From Clostridiales bacterium UBA4644 (lineage in GTDB: Bacteria > Bacillota > Clostridia > Oscillospirales > Butyricicoccaceae), in contig DHMK01000078.1 of assembly GCA_002405755.1 (NCBI GenBank), positions 1 through 34,609 on the forward strand: a DNA stretch of 34,609 bases, written 5' to 3'. Within the stretch, counting starts at the first letter, position 1, and each line of letters opens with the position of its first letter. Both the position numbers and the translations under genes were made by a program. Below are positions 1-8,202 of this stretch, one piece after another. Below the pieces are notes generated by a model. The model did not search any database, had not been told where the DNA came from, and was given only the letters and a program-made list of their open reading frames with translations.

Positions 1-1335
1 GGCGGCGGCACCTTCGATGTGTCTCTGCTGAGCATCGATGACGGCACCATCCAGGTGCTGGCCACTGCCGGTAACAACCATCTGGGCGGCGATGACTTTG
101 ATGACCGCATCGTCCAGTGGATGCTCGCTGAGTTCCGCAAGGATCAGGGCGTGGATCTGTCCGGCGACCGGATGGCCATGCAGCGCCTGAAGGAAGCCGC
201 CGAGAAGGCAAAGATCGAGCTTTCCGGCGTCACCTCCTCCAACATCAATCTGCCCTATATCTTCGCCGATGCCAACGGCAGCCGCCATCTGGATCTGACC
301 CTCACCCGGGCCAAGTTCGATGAGCTGACCCGCGACCTGGTGGAGGCCACCACCGGCCCCGTCCGTCAGGTGCTGTCCGATTCCGGCGTCAACGTCTCCG
401 AGATCGCCAAGGTGCTGCTGGTGGGCGGCTCCAGCCGGATCCCCGCCGTGCAGGAGGCCGTGAAGAAGATCACCGGCAAGGAAGGCTTCAAGGGCATCAA
501 TCCCGATGAGTGCGTGGCAATGGGCGCTGCCATTCAGGGCGGCGTGCTGGGCGGCGATGTGAAGGATCTGCTGCTGCTGGACGTGACGCCCCTGAGCCTG
601 GGCATCGAGACACTGGGCGGCGTTTGCACCAAGATCATCGAGCGCAATACCACCATCCCCACCAATAAAAAGCAGATCTTCTCCACTGCGGCCGACGGTC
701 AGACTTCTGTTGAGATCCATGTGCTGCAGGGCGAGCGTGAGATGGCTGCCGGCAACAAGACGCTGGGCAAGTTCCATCTGGACGGCATCCCCGCCGCGCC
801 CCGCGGCGTGCCCCAGATCGAGGTGGCCTTTGATATCGACTCCAATGGCATCGTGAACGTTTCCGCCAAGGATCTGGGCACGGGCAAGGAGCAGAAGATC
901 ACTATTACCTCCTCCACCAATATGTCCAAGGAAGACATCGACAAGGCCGTCAAGGACGCCGAGAAGTTTGCCGCCGAGGACAAGAAAAACAAGGAGGCCG
1001 TGGATGCGCGCAACGAGGCAGAGAGCCTGGTCTATCAGACTGAAAAGTCTCTGGGCGAGCTGGGCGACAAGATTTCTGCGGACGAAAAGGCCAAGGTGGA
1101 GAGCGCCTGCAGCAAGCTGAAGGAGACGCTGAAGGGCTCTGATGTGGAAGCCATCAAGGCAGACACCGAAGCTGTCAAGCAGGCCTTCTACGCGGTGGCG
1201 GAGAAGATGTATTCTCAGTCCGGCGCGCAGGGCGCGCCCGGCGCGGAGGCTGGCGCAGGCGCTCAGCAGGGCCCCAATGGCGAGACCGTCTACGATGCGG
1301 ACTACAAGGTCGTGGACGACGACGAGAAGAAATAA
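1..1335 (+). CDS. dnaK: Chaperone DnaK (Hsp70), 5'-truncated by the window edge
   Basis: Hsp70 ATPase that binds exposed hydrophobic peptides in the cytoplasm, working with DnaJ and GrpE. The frame is open from base 1, reading GGGTFDVSLL, the phosphate-2 loop of the actin-like ATPase domain. An internal GTG at 19 is not a real start. About 444 residues are present; a full DnaK has roughly 610-640, so about 175 N-terminal residues lie upstream. Visible landmarks are LLVGGSSRIPAVQ (adenosine-binding region), DLLLLDVTPLSLGIET (interdomain linker and start of the substrate-binding domain), the helical lid, and a Gly/Ala/Gln-rich tail ending in YDADYKVVDDDEKK. dnaJ follows 77 bases downstream, the usual dnaK-dnaJ order. 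hrcA and grpE would be expected upstream, but that cannot be seen here. Confidence 0.98.
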   Translation, partial: GGGTFDVSLLSIDDGTIQVLATAGNNHLGGDDFDDRIVQWMLAEFRKDQGVDLSGDRMAMQRLKEAAEKAKIELSGVTSSNINLPYIFADANGSRHLDLTLTRAKFDELTRDLVEATTGPVRQVLSDSGVNVSEIAKVLLVGGSSRIPAVQEAVKKITGKEGFKGINPDECVAMGAAIQGGVLGGDVKDLLLLDVTPLSLGIETLGGVCTKIIERNTTIPTNKKQIFSTAADGQTSVEIHVLQGEREMAAGNKTLGKFHLDGIPAAPRGVPQIEVAFDIDSNGIVNVSAKDLGTGKEQKITITSSTNMSKEDIDKAVKDAEKFAAEDKKNKEAVDARNEAESLVYQTEKSLGELGDKISADEKAKVESACSKLKETLKGSDVEAIKADTEAVKQAFYAVAEKMYSQSGAQGAPGAEAGAGAQQGPNGETVYDADYKVVDDDEKK

Positions 1336-1357
1336 ACCAGACGATATGTGATGGCGC

Positions 1358-1377
1358 GGCGGGGCGTTTGCCCCGCC
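1358..1377 (+). other. GC hairpin between dnaK and dnaJ
   Basis: An 8-bp perfect stem (GGCGGGGC / GCCCCGCC) with a GTTT loop lies between the dnaK stop and the dnaJ ribosome binding site. No T-run follows, so it is not a standard terminator. It may protect or process the dnaK mRNA, or lower readthrough into dnaJ. That role is inference. Confidence 0.5.
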
Positions 1378-1412
1378 ATCCGCCTGTATACTGACAGTAG
1401 GAGAGCGAACAT

Positions 1413-2579
1413 ATGGCGGAACAGCGCGATTTATATGAAATTTTGGAGCTCCAGAAGGGCGCCTCGGAGGATGAGATCAAAAAGGCCTACCGCCGGCTGG
1501 CCAAAAAGTATCATCCCGACCTGAACCCCGGCGACAAGACCGCCGAGGCCAAGATGAAGGAGGTCAACGGCGCCTACGAGATCCTTTCCGATCCGGAAAA
1601 AAAGGCCCGCTACGACCAGTTTGGCTTTGCGGGCATCGATCCCAATTATGCCGGCGGCGAACCCGGCGGACCCGGCGGCCCGGGAGGCGGAGGCTTCAGC
1701 GGCTTCCAGGACTTTGATCTGGGCGATATTTTCGGCTCCATGTTTGGCGGCGGCTTTGGCAGCGCCGCCGGCCAGCGGACCCGCTCCGGTCCCCGGAAGG
1801 GCGAAAACCTCCGGGTGAACCTGCAGCTGACCTTTGAGGAGGCCGTTTTCGGCTGCGAGAAGAGTGTTACGGTCACGCGGGAGGAGACCTGTAAGGACTG
1901 CGGCGGCAGCGGCGCGAAAAAGGGCACCCAGCCGGAGACCTGTCCCGTCTGCCGGGGGACCGGCCAGGTGAAATCCACCCAGCGGACGCCTTTCGGTGTC
2001 TTTTCCAGCAGCAGCCCCTGTCAGAACTGCCGGGGTACCGGCCGGATCATCAAGGAACCCTGCGCCGGCTGCGGCGGAACGGGCAAGGTCCGCAGGAGCC
2101 GCACCATCAAGGTGAAGATCCCCGCCGGCATCGACAACGGTCAGACCATCTCCCTGCGGGGCGAGGGCAATGGCGGCGTTCAGGGCGGCGCGGCAGGCGA
2201 TCTGTATGTGACGGTCTATGTGAAGGAACACAAGATGTTCCAGCGTGACGGTCAGGACATCATGCTGGAAATGCCCATTTCCTTCGTTCAGGCTACCCTG
2301 GGCGCCTCTATCACCGTCCCCACGGTGGACGGCAAGGTGGAATATGAGATCCCCGAGGGCACCCAGACCGGGACGGTGTTCCGTCTCCGGGGCAAGGGCG
2401 TCCCTAATCTCAATGGCCGGGGCCGGGGCGACCAGTATGTGAAGGTCAATGTGGAGATCCCCAAAAACCTGAACCACGAGCAGAAGGAGCTTCTGCGGAA
2501 ATTTGAAGAGAGCACCGGCGACAGCTGCTATGCCCAGCGCAAGGGCTTCTTCAAAAAGATGAAGGATCTTTTCAAATAA
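1413..2579 (+). CDS. dnaJ: Chaperone DnaJ (type I Hsp40)
   Basis: Co-chaperone that delivers unfolded proteins to DnaK and stimulates its ATPase. The 388-residue protein has every part of a type I DnaJ. The J domain (about residues 5-70) has the HPD motif at 34-36. A Gly/Phe-rich linker follows (GGPGGPGGGGFSGF). Four CxxCxGxG zinc-binding repeats (CKDCGGSG, CPVCRGTG, CQNCRGTG, CAGCGGTG) come next, then the two C-terminal beta-barrel domains. The ATG at 1413 is preceded by an AGGAGAG ribosome binding site. The gene probably shares a transcript with dnaK and ends at a strong terminator. Length is normal and nothing is missing. Confidence 0.98.
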   Translation: MAEQRDLYEILELQKGASEDEIKKAYRRLAKKYHPDLNPGDKTAEAKMKEVNGAYEILSDPEKKARYDQFGFAGIDPNYAGGEPGGPGGPGGGGFSGFQDFDLGDIFGSMFGGGFGSAAGQRTRSGPRKGENLRVNLQLTFEEAVFGCEKSVTVTREETCKDCGGSGAKKGTQPETCPVCRGTGQVKSTQRTPFGVFSSSSPCQNCRGTGRIIKEPCAGCGGTGKVRRSRTIKVKIPAGIDNGQTISLRGEGNGGVQGGAAGDLYVTVYVKEHKMFQRDGQDIMLEMPISFVQATLGASITVPTVDGKVEYEIPEGTQTGTVFRLRGKGVPNLNGRGRGDQYVKVNVEIPKNLNHEQKELLRKFEESTGDSCYAQRKGFFKKMKDLFK

Positions 2580-2608
2580 AAGCTTTAAAAAACAGGATCT
2601 GTGCGTTT

Positions 2609-2645
2609 GCCGTCCTGCCGCAGCCTGCGGCGGGGCGGCTTTTTT
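2609..2645 (+). terminator. Rho-independent terminator after dnaJ
   Basis: A 14-bp stem (2609-2622 with 2626-2639, two G-U pairs) closes a 3-base loop and is followed by six T residues. It ends the dnaK-dnaJ transcript. Confidence 0.9.
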
Positions 2646-2708
2646 CGTGAAAAAACCGAGGCCCTCCCGGAAAAAAGCAAAAAAACCCGCTCTGCCCGGG
2701 GGAATGGC

Positions 2709-2737
2709 TTGTATTGCCCGATCAAATTTGATATAAT
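2709..2737 (+). promoter_or_regulatory. Promoter for recJ, extended -10 type
   Basis: The -10 is a perfect TATAAT at 2732-2737 with an upstream TG (TGATATAAT), an extended -10. The -35 is a weak TTGTAT at 2709-2714, spaced 17 bases away. It sits between the dnaJ terminator and recJ, so it probably starts the recJ-relA transcript. Confidence 0.75.
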
Positions 2738-2769
2738 GGCATCAATAAAAATATGATTTGGAGTATGGA

Positions 2770-4854
2770 ATGAAACGAAAAAAATGGCTGCTGCCAGTCG
2801 AAACAGACGCCTGCGTCAGCAAATTGGCCGGTGAGCTTGGGCTCAGCCAGCTTTCGGCCCATGTGCTGGCGGCCCGGGGCTTCGATTCCCGGGAAAAGGC
2901 ACAGGCCTTTCTGGACCGATCCCTGAACGGGATCCACGACCCCTATCTGCTGAAGGACATGGAGCTGGCTGTGGAGGAGATCCGCCGGGCCCTGCGGGAC
3001 CGGGTAAAGATCGCGGTCTACGGCGATTATGACGTGGACGGCGTCACCGCCACCTGCATCATGATCCAGTATCTGCGCTCCCGCGGGGCAGACTGTACCT
3101 ATTACATCCCCGACCGTCTGGGCGAGGGCTATGGCCTGAACACCGCCGCCATCCAGTCCCTCTACGACGATGGCTGCCGCCTGCTCATCACCGTGGACAG
3201 CGGCATCACCGCCGAGGAGGAGGCCCGCTTCGCCAAGTCTCTGGGCCTGCGCCTGATCATTACCGACCATCATGAATGCAAGGAGCAGCTGCCGGAGGCG
3301 GCCGCGGTGGTCAATCCCCGCCGGCCGGACAGCGCCTATCCATTCCGGGAGCTGGCGGGCGTCGGCGTGGCCTTCAAGCTGATCTGCGCGCTGGAGCGGG
3401 AGCGCCCGCTGGAGGATCTGCTGCAGGAATATGCGGATGTGGTGGCCGTGGGTACCATCGCCGACGTGATGCCCCTGACGGGAGAGAACCGGATCATCGT
3501 CTCCCACGGCCTGCGCTACCTGCAGAATACGAAAAATTACGGCCTGAAGGCGCTGATGCAGAAGCTGGGCATGGACGCCCGCACGGTCACCTCCAACGCC
3601 GTGAGCTTTACCATGGCGCCCCGCATCAATGCGGCGGGCCGGCTGGGCGCCGCCAGCAGCGCCGCAAGAATGTTTCTCACCGATGACCCTGCCGAGGCTT
3701 CCGCCCTGGCAGAGCATCTCTGCGCCCTGAACCACCGGCGGCAGGAGGAGGAAAACGGGATCTATGAGCAGATCATGGCCCGGATCCAGGCCAATCCGGA
3801 GCTGACCCGGGGCAGGACCATGACCCTCTGGGGCGACGGCTGGCACAACGGCGTCATCGGCATCGTGTCCTCTCGCCTTTCCGACCGTTATGGCGTGCCC
3901 TGCGTGCTGATCTCCATGAACGGCGACAACGGCAAGGGCTCCGGCCGCAGCATCAAGGGCTTCAATCTCTATGCGGCGCTGGAGAAAAATGCGCCGCTGC
4001 TGGAAAAATACGGCGGACATGAGCTGGCTGTGGGCCTGACGGTTCGCCGGGAGCATCTGGAGGAGCTGCGGCAGGCGCTGGAGGACTACGCTCTCTCCGG
4101 CGAGGTGGAGGATGTGGTCCCCTGCGTCAGCGTAGACTGCCGGGTGGAGCCGGAGGAGCTGACGCTGTCGGAGGTCCGGGGCCTTTCCGCGCTGGAGCCC
4201 TTCGGCATGGGCAACCCCCAGCCGGTGTTTCTGATGAACGACGTGCGCATCGAGGAGATCACGCCCATCAGCCACGACCGTCATGTAAAGCTCCATCTCT
4301 CCAAAAACGGGCGGTATTTCTATGCCTTTGTGTTCGGCATGGGCGCCCGGAGCTGCCAGTTCGTCAAGGGCGACCTGCTGGATATGGTCTTTTCCGCAGA
4401 GATCAATCATTATAAAGGGACGCAGAGCGTCCAGCTGGTGATCCGGGATGTGAAATGGGCCGCCGGCGAGGAGCGGGCAGATCAGGAGACGCTGGCCCTC
4501 TGCGCCCGCTTCCGGGAGGGCGCGGAGCTGGAGCAGGAGGAGGCCGCTCTGCTGACGCCCACCCGGGATGAGCTGGTGGCCGTCTTCCGCCATATCAAGG
4601 CCAACGCGGAGGAGGGCGTTTTATGCGCCTCCGCCGCAACGCTTTACCGGAAGGTGCGGTACGAATCCCGCCTTTGCGGCCATATGAACGCAGGCAAGCT
4701 GCTGGTCTGTCTGGATATTTTCCGGGAATGCGGGATCTTTTCTTATGAACAGACCGGCGGAGAGCTGGTGGTGCGCCTGCTGAATTATCAGGGCAAGGCA
4801 GACATCAACGGCTCTGCCGTGCTCAAGCAGCTGATGACCATGCTGAGGGGCTGA
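2770..4854 (+). CDS. recJ: Single-stranded-DNA-specific exonuclease RecJ
   Basis: 5'-3' single-strand DNA exonuclease of the DHH family, used in RecF-pathway recombination and in mismatch and base excision repair. It has 694 residues from the ATG at 2770. I prefer this start to an in-frame TTG at 2758 because GGAG at 2760-2763 is a ribosome binding site 6 bases before the ATG and overlaps that TTG. Metal-binding motifs are YGDYDVDG (84-91), TVDSGI and the DHH triad at 166-168. The DHHA1 region has MAPRINAAGRLG and KGSGRSIKGFNLY, followed by the OB fold with ALEPFGMGNPQPVF. A C-terminal extension of about 110 residues follows, as in many Firmicute RecJ proteins. relA begins 10 bases downstream; the apt gene often found between them in Clostridia is absent. 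Confidence 0.96.
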   Translation: MKRKKWLLPVETDACVSKLAGELGLSQLSAHVLAARGFDSREKAQAFLDRSLNGIHDPYLLKDMELAVEEIRRALRDRVKIAVYGDYDVDGVTATCIMIQYLRSRGADCTYYIPDRLGEGYGLNTAAIQSLYDDGCRLLITVDSGITAEEEARFAKSLGLRLIITDHHECKEQLPEAAAVVNPRRPDSAYPFRELAGVGVAFKLICALERERPLEDLLQEYADVVAVGTIADVMPLTGENRIIVSHGLRYLQNTKNYGLKALMQKLGMDARTVTSNAVSFTMAPRINAAGRLGAASSAARMFLTDDPAEASALAEHLCALNHRRQEEENGIYEQIMARIQANPELTRGRTMTLWGDGWHNGVIGIVSSRLSDRYGVPCVLISMNGDNGKGSGRSIKGFNLYAALEKNAPLLEKYGGHELAVGLTVRREHLEELRQALEDYALSGEVEDVVPCVSVDCRVEPEELTLSEVRGLSALEPFGMGNPQPVFLMNDVRIEEITPISHDRHVKLHLSKNGRYFYAFVFGMGARSCQFVKGDLLDMVFSAEINHYKGTQSVQLVIRDVKWAAGEERADQETLALCARFREGAELEQEEAALLTPTRDELVAVFRHIKANAEEGVLCASAATLYRKVRYESRLCGHMNAGKLLVCLDIFRECGIFSYEQTGGELVVRLLNYQGKADINGSAVLKQLMTMLRG

Positions 4855-4864
4855 GAAGAGCAAG

Positions 4865-7081
4865 ATGGATCAGAAGGAACAACAGGCGTATATGGAAACG
4901 CTGCAGCGGCAGATCGAAGAGATCGCCGCGGGCTTTTCCCCGGAGGAGGGCGAGAAGATCCGCCGGGCCTACCGCTTTGCGGCCCAGGCCCATCAGGATC
5001 AGCTGCGCAGGAGCGGCGAACCCTATATCATGCATCCGGTGGCCGTGGCCTGCATCATCGACCAGATGGGGCTGGACGCGGAATCCGTCATGGCCGGGCT
5101 GCTCCACGATACGGTGGAGGATACCCCCGTCACCCGGGAGGATATCGCCCGGGAGTTTGGCGCGCCGGTAGCCATGCTGGTAGACGGTGTTACCAAGCTC
5201 ACCAAAATGGAGCATACCTCCTACAGCACCAAGGAAGAGCAGCAGATGGAGGATCTGCGCAAAATGTTCATCGCCATGGCGAAGGACATCCGGGTCATCA
5301 TGATCAAGCTGGCAGACCGGCTGCACAATATGCGCACCATCCAGTATCAGAAGGTCCAGAAGCAGCGGGACATCTCCGTGGAGACCATGGAGATCTATGC
5401 GCCGCTGGCCCACCGGCTGGGGATGCAGGGCGTCAAGTGGGAGCTGGAGGACCGGTCGCTGAAGATCCTGGATCCTGTGGGCTACAAGGAGATCTCCGAC
5501 TTTCTGGAGGACAAGAGCCACGGCTTTGCGGCCTTTCTGGAGGAGACGAAAAAGCGCATCCAGGAAAAGCTGGAGCAGGCTGGCATCGCCTGCCAGGTCA
5601 AGGCCCGCCTCAAGAGCGTTTACAGCATCTACCGGAAGCTCTACGGGCAGAACCTGAGCTTTGCGGAGCTTTATGATATCTGCGCCACCCGGGTCATCGT
5701 CAAGGAGCTGACCGACTGCTACAATGTGCTGGGCCTGATCCACGATCTGTATAAGCCCGTTCCCGGCCGCTTCAAGGATTATATCTCCACCCCAAAGCCC
5801 AACGGCTATCAGTCGCTGCACACGGTGGTCATCGGCTCGGAGGGCATCCCCTTTGAGGTGCAGATCCGCACGGAGGAGATGGACCATCGGGCGGAATACG
5901 GCATCGCCGCCCACTGGAAATATAAGGACGGTTTGAAGGGCTCCCAGAAGGAGGAGGCCTTCGCCTGGGTCCGGCAGCTCATCGAGACCCAGCAGGATAC
6001 CGACGCCTCGGACTTTATCAAAAATATCAAGACCGATCTGTTTGCCGATGAGGTCTATGTCTTTACGCCCCGGGGCGACGTGATCAATCTGCCCCAGGGG
6101 GCGACGCCCATCGATTTTGCCTATGCTATCCATTCCGCCGTGGGCAACCGGATGACCGGCGCAAAGGTCAACGGGCGCATCGTTCCCATCGATTACCAGC
6201 TGAAAAGCGGCGAGATCGTGGACGTGATCACCTCCAAAACCGCCGCCGGCCCCAAGCGGGACTGGATGCAGATCGTCAAGACCAACGGCGCCCGGACCAA
6301 GATCAAGCAGTGGTTCAAAAAGGAACGCCGGGACGAAAATATCGAGCAGGGCAAGGCCGCGCTGGATCGGGAGCTGCGGGCCAACCTGCTTTACGATGCC
6401 TTCCAGCAGCCGGAGATGCAGAGCCTGATCCTGAAGCGTCTGGAGATGCCCGATCTGACGGAGCTTTATGCATCGCTGGGCTATGGGGGCATCGCCATGA
6501 GCCGGGTCATCGCCAAGGTGCGCGATGAGCTTCAGCGCCAGCGGGCGGCAGAGCAGAAGGAAGCCAAGCTGGAGGCCAAGCTGGCCGCCCAGACGGCCCG
6601 GGTCCAGCGCTCCGTGGCGGATACCGGCGTCATCGTGGAGGGGCTGGACAACTGTCTGGTCAAGTTTGCCAAGTGCTGCAGCCCCCTGCCCGGCGACCCG
6701 ATCATCGGCTTCGTCACCCGGGGCTATGGCGTCTCGGTCCACCGGCAGGACTGCGCCAATGTCCGCGCGGCGCTGCAGAGCAAGCCGGACGATGGCCGCT
6801 GGATCCGAACGGAATGGGCCATGAATGAGCGGCATCAATACAGCGCGGGCATTCGGGTGACCACAAGATCCCGGGTGGGAGCCATCACCGATGTGCTCAC
6901 CGTGCTCACCAATATGAAGATCAATGTCAGCGAGATGAACGCCAAGGAGATGGACGACGGCCAGTGCGACCTGTTTTTGACCATTACCGTCTCCGATGCG
7001 GAGCAGATGGAGCTGGTGCTCAGCCGCATCCTGCGGGCCAACGGTGTGATCCAGGCCCGGCGCATCGTGGCGGGCAGCTGA
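4865..7081 (+). CDS. relA: Bifunctional (p)ppGpp synthetase/hydrolase (RelA/SpoT homologue)
   Basis: Makes and breaks the alarmone (p)ppGpp in the stringent response. The protein has 738 residues, typical for long RSH enzymes. The N-terminal HD hydrolase domain keeps H57 and the HDxxED motif (H81, D82, E85, D86), so hydrolysis is expected to work. The synthetase domain carries RFKDYISTPKPNGYQSLHT starting at R302. Next come a TGS domain (DEVYVFTPRGDVINLPQGAT, about 390-455), a helical and zinc-finger region with the KCCSPLPGD cysteines, and a C-terminal ACT domain (RVGAITDVLTVLTNMKINVS). It follows recJ by 10 bases and precedes dtd by 18, the standard Clostridia order. The ribosome binding site is weak (GAAGAG). 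Confidence 0.97.
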   Translation: MDQKEQQAYMETLQRQIEEIAAGFSPEEGEKIRRAYRFAAQAHQDQLRRSGEPYIMHPVAVACIIDQMGLDAESVMAGLLHDTVEDTPVTREDIAREFGAPVAMLVDGVTKLTKMEHTSYSTKEEQQMEDLRKMFIAMAKDIRVIMIKLADRLHNMRTIQYQKVQKQRDISVETMEIYAPLAHRLGMQGVKWELEDRSLKILDPVGYKEISDFLEDKSHGFAAFLEETKKRIQEKLEQAGIACQVKARLKSVYSIYRKLYGQNLSFAELYDICATRVIVKELTDCYNVLGLIHDLYKPVPGRFKDYISTPKPNGYQSLHTVVIGSEGIPFEVQIRTEEMDHRAEYGIAAHWKYKDGLKGSQKEEAFAWVRQLIETQQDTDASDFIKNIKTDLFADEVYVFTPRGDVINLPQGATPIDFAYAIHSAVGNRMTGAKVNGRIVPIDYQLKSGEIVDVITSKTAAGPKRDWMQIVKTNGARTKIKQWFKKERRDENIEQGKAALDRELRANLLYDAFQQPEMQSLILKRLEMPDLTELYASLGYGGIAMSRVIAKVRDELQRQRAAEQKEAKLEAKLAAQTARVQRSVADTGVIVEGLDNCLVKFAKCCSPLPGDPIIGFVTRGYGVSVHRQDCANVRAALQSKPDDGRWIRTEWAMNERHQYSAGIRVTTRSRVGAITDVLTVLTNMKINVSEMNAKEMDDGQCDLFLTITVSDAEQMELVLSRILRANGVIQARRIVAGS

Positions 7082-7099
7082 AGGAGAGGGGAGAAGAAA

Positions 7100-7573
7100 A
7101 TGCGAGCAGTTTTGATCCGGGTCACCCGGGCCTCCATCACCATCGACGGACAGGCTGGCGGCTCCATGGGCCGGGGCTATGTGGTGCTGGTGGGCGTCAA
7201 GCCCGGCGACGGCCCGGCGGAGGCGGCCTGGATGGCGAAGAAATGCGCGGAAATGCGCATTTTTGAGGATGAAAATGAAAAAATGAACCTGGGCCTGGGC
7301 GATGTGGGCGGCGGGATGCTGGTGGTGAGCAATTTCACCCTCTATGCCGACTGCTCCCACGGCCGCCGGCCGGACTTTTTCGGCGCGGCCAGACCGGAGG
7401 AGGCCATCCCCGTATACGAGGCCTTTCTGGCGGACCTTCGGGCCCGGGGCATCCCGCTGCTGACGGGGAAGTTCGGCGCGGATATGGCCATCGACCATGT
7501 GAACGACGGCCCGGTGACGCTGATCCTGGATACGGATACGATGATGAAAAGGAAACCGGAGGGAAAACAATGA
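7100..7573 (+). CDS. dtd: D-aminoacyl-tRNA deacylase
   Basis: Removes D-amino acids wrongly attached to tRNA, and glycine from tRNA-Ala, as a homodimer in the cytoplasm. It has 157 residues, close to the family length of about 145-150. The N-terminus MRAVLIRVTRASITIDG and the second active-site motif NDGPVT (135-140) are typical. The first motif reads S77-N78-F79-T80, where the family usually has SQFT, so the conserved glutamine is replaced by asparagine. The start has a good AGGAG site 18 bases after relA. The stop overlaps the next ATG by 4 bases (ATGA), so the downstream hydrolase is probably translationally coupled. Confidence 0.95.
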   Translation: MRAVLIRVTRASITIDGQAGGSMGRGYVVLVGVKPGDGPAEAAWMAKKCAEMRIFEDENEKMNLGLGDVGGGMLVVSNFTLYADCSHGRRPDFFGAARPEEAIPVYEAFLADLRARGIPLLTGKFGADMAIDHVNDGPVTLILDTDTMMKRKPEGKQ

Positions 7574-8202
7574 TCCTGAAGCATGTGATCGTGGGCCTGC
7601 TGCGCACGAATTGCTATCTGGTCTGCGACGAGCAGACCAGGACCTGCGCCGTGATCGATCCCGGCGCAAAGGCGGCCAATATTCTGGAGGCTGCGGCAGA
7701 GATGGGCTGCCGTGTGGAAAAGGTCCTTCTGACCCACGGCCATTACGACCATGTGATGGCGGCGCCGGAGCTGCTGCGGCAGACGGGCGCGCGGCTCTAT
7801 ATCTCCAAAAAGGACGAATGGCTGCTCAGCTGCGACGAGGTGCTGCGCTACGGCACCCGGCGGGAGGGCTATACCGTTCCCCATGTGGACGAATATCTGG
7901 AGGAGGGGAAGGATATTGCCCTGGGCAGCCTGACCTTCCGCGTTTTGGAAACGCCGGGCCACACCGCTGGCTCCTGCACGCTGCTCTGCGAGGACAGCAT
8001 GTTCAGCGGCGACACCCTGTTCCACGAATGCTGTGGCCGCTGCGATCTGGAGACGGGCAGCATGGAGGACATGATGGCCAGCCTGAAAAAGCTGGCGCTG
8101 CTGCCGGGCAATTATCAGGTCTATCCCGGCCACGAGAGCTTCTCCACGCTGGACTATGAGCGGCAGTATAATCCCTATATGAAAGAGGCAATGCGCCGAT
8201 GA
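7570..8202 (+). CDS. MBL-fold metallo-hydrolase (glyoxalase II-like, YcbL/YqgX type)
   Basis: A 210-residue metallo-beta-lactamase-fold hydrolase. The binuclear metal site is seen as THGHYDH (H56, H58, D60, H61), with further ligands in ETPGHTAGS, FSGDTLF and YPGHE. Related proteins include hydroxyacylglutathione hydrolase-like thioesterases, but Clostridia generally lack glutathione, so the real substrate is unknown. It overlaps dtd and hemZ by 4 bases at each end, giving a coupled dtd-MBL-hemZ unit that is conserved in Clostridia. The metal-binding set looks complete. Confidence 0.92.
   Translation: MILKHVIVGLLRTNCYLVCDEQTRTCAVIDPGAKAANILEAAAEMGCRVEKVLLTHGHYDHVMAAPELLRQTGARLYISKKDEWLLSCDEVLRYGTRREGYTVPHVDEYLEEGKDIALGSLTFRVLETPGHTAGSCTLLCEDSMFSGDTLFHECCGRCDLETGSMEDMMASLKKLALLPGNYQVYPGHESFSTLDYERQYNPYMKEAMRR

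Noticed and set aside
2758..2760. TTG start for recJ
   Set aside because: It overlaps the GGAG ribosome binding site of the better ATG at 2770.
4823..7669. 948-codon open frame on the minus strand opposite relA and dtd
   Set aside because: It mirrors well-recognised genes in GC-rich DNA, has no family resemblance and no ribosome binding site.
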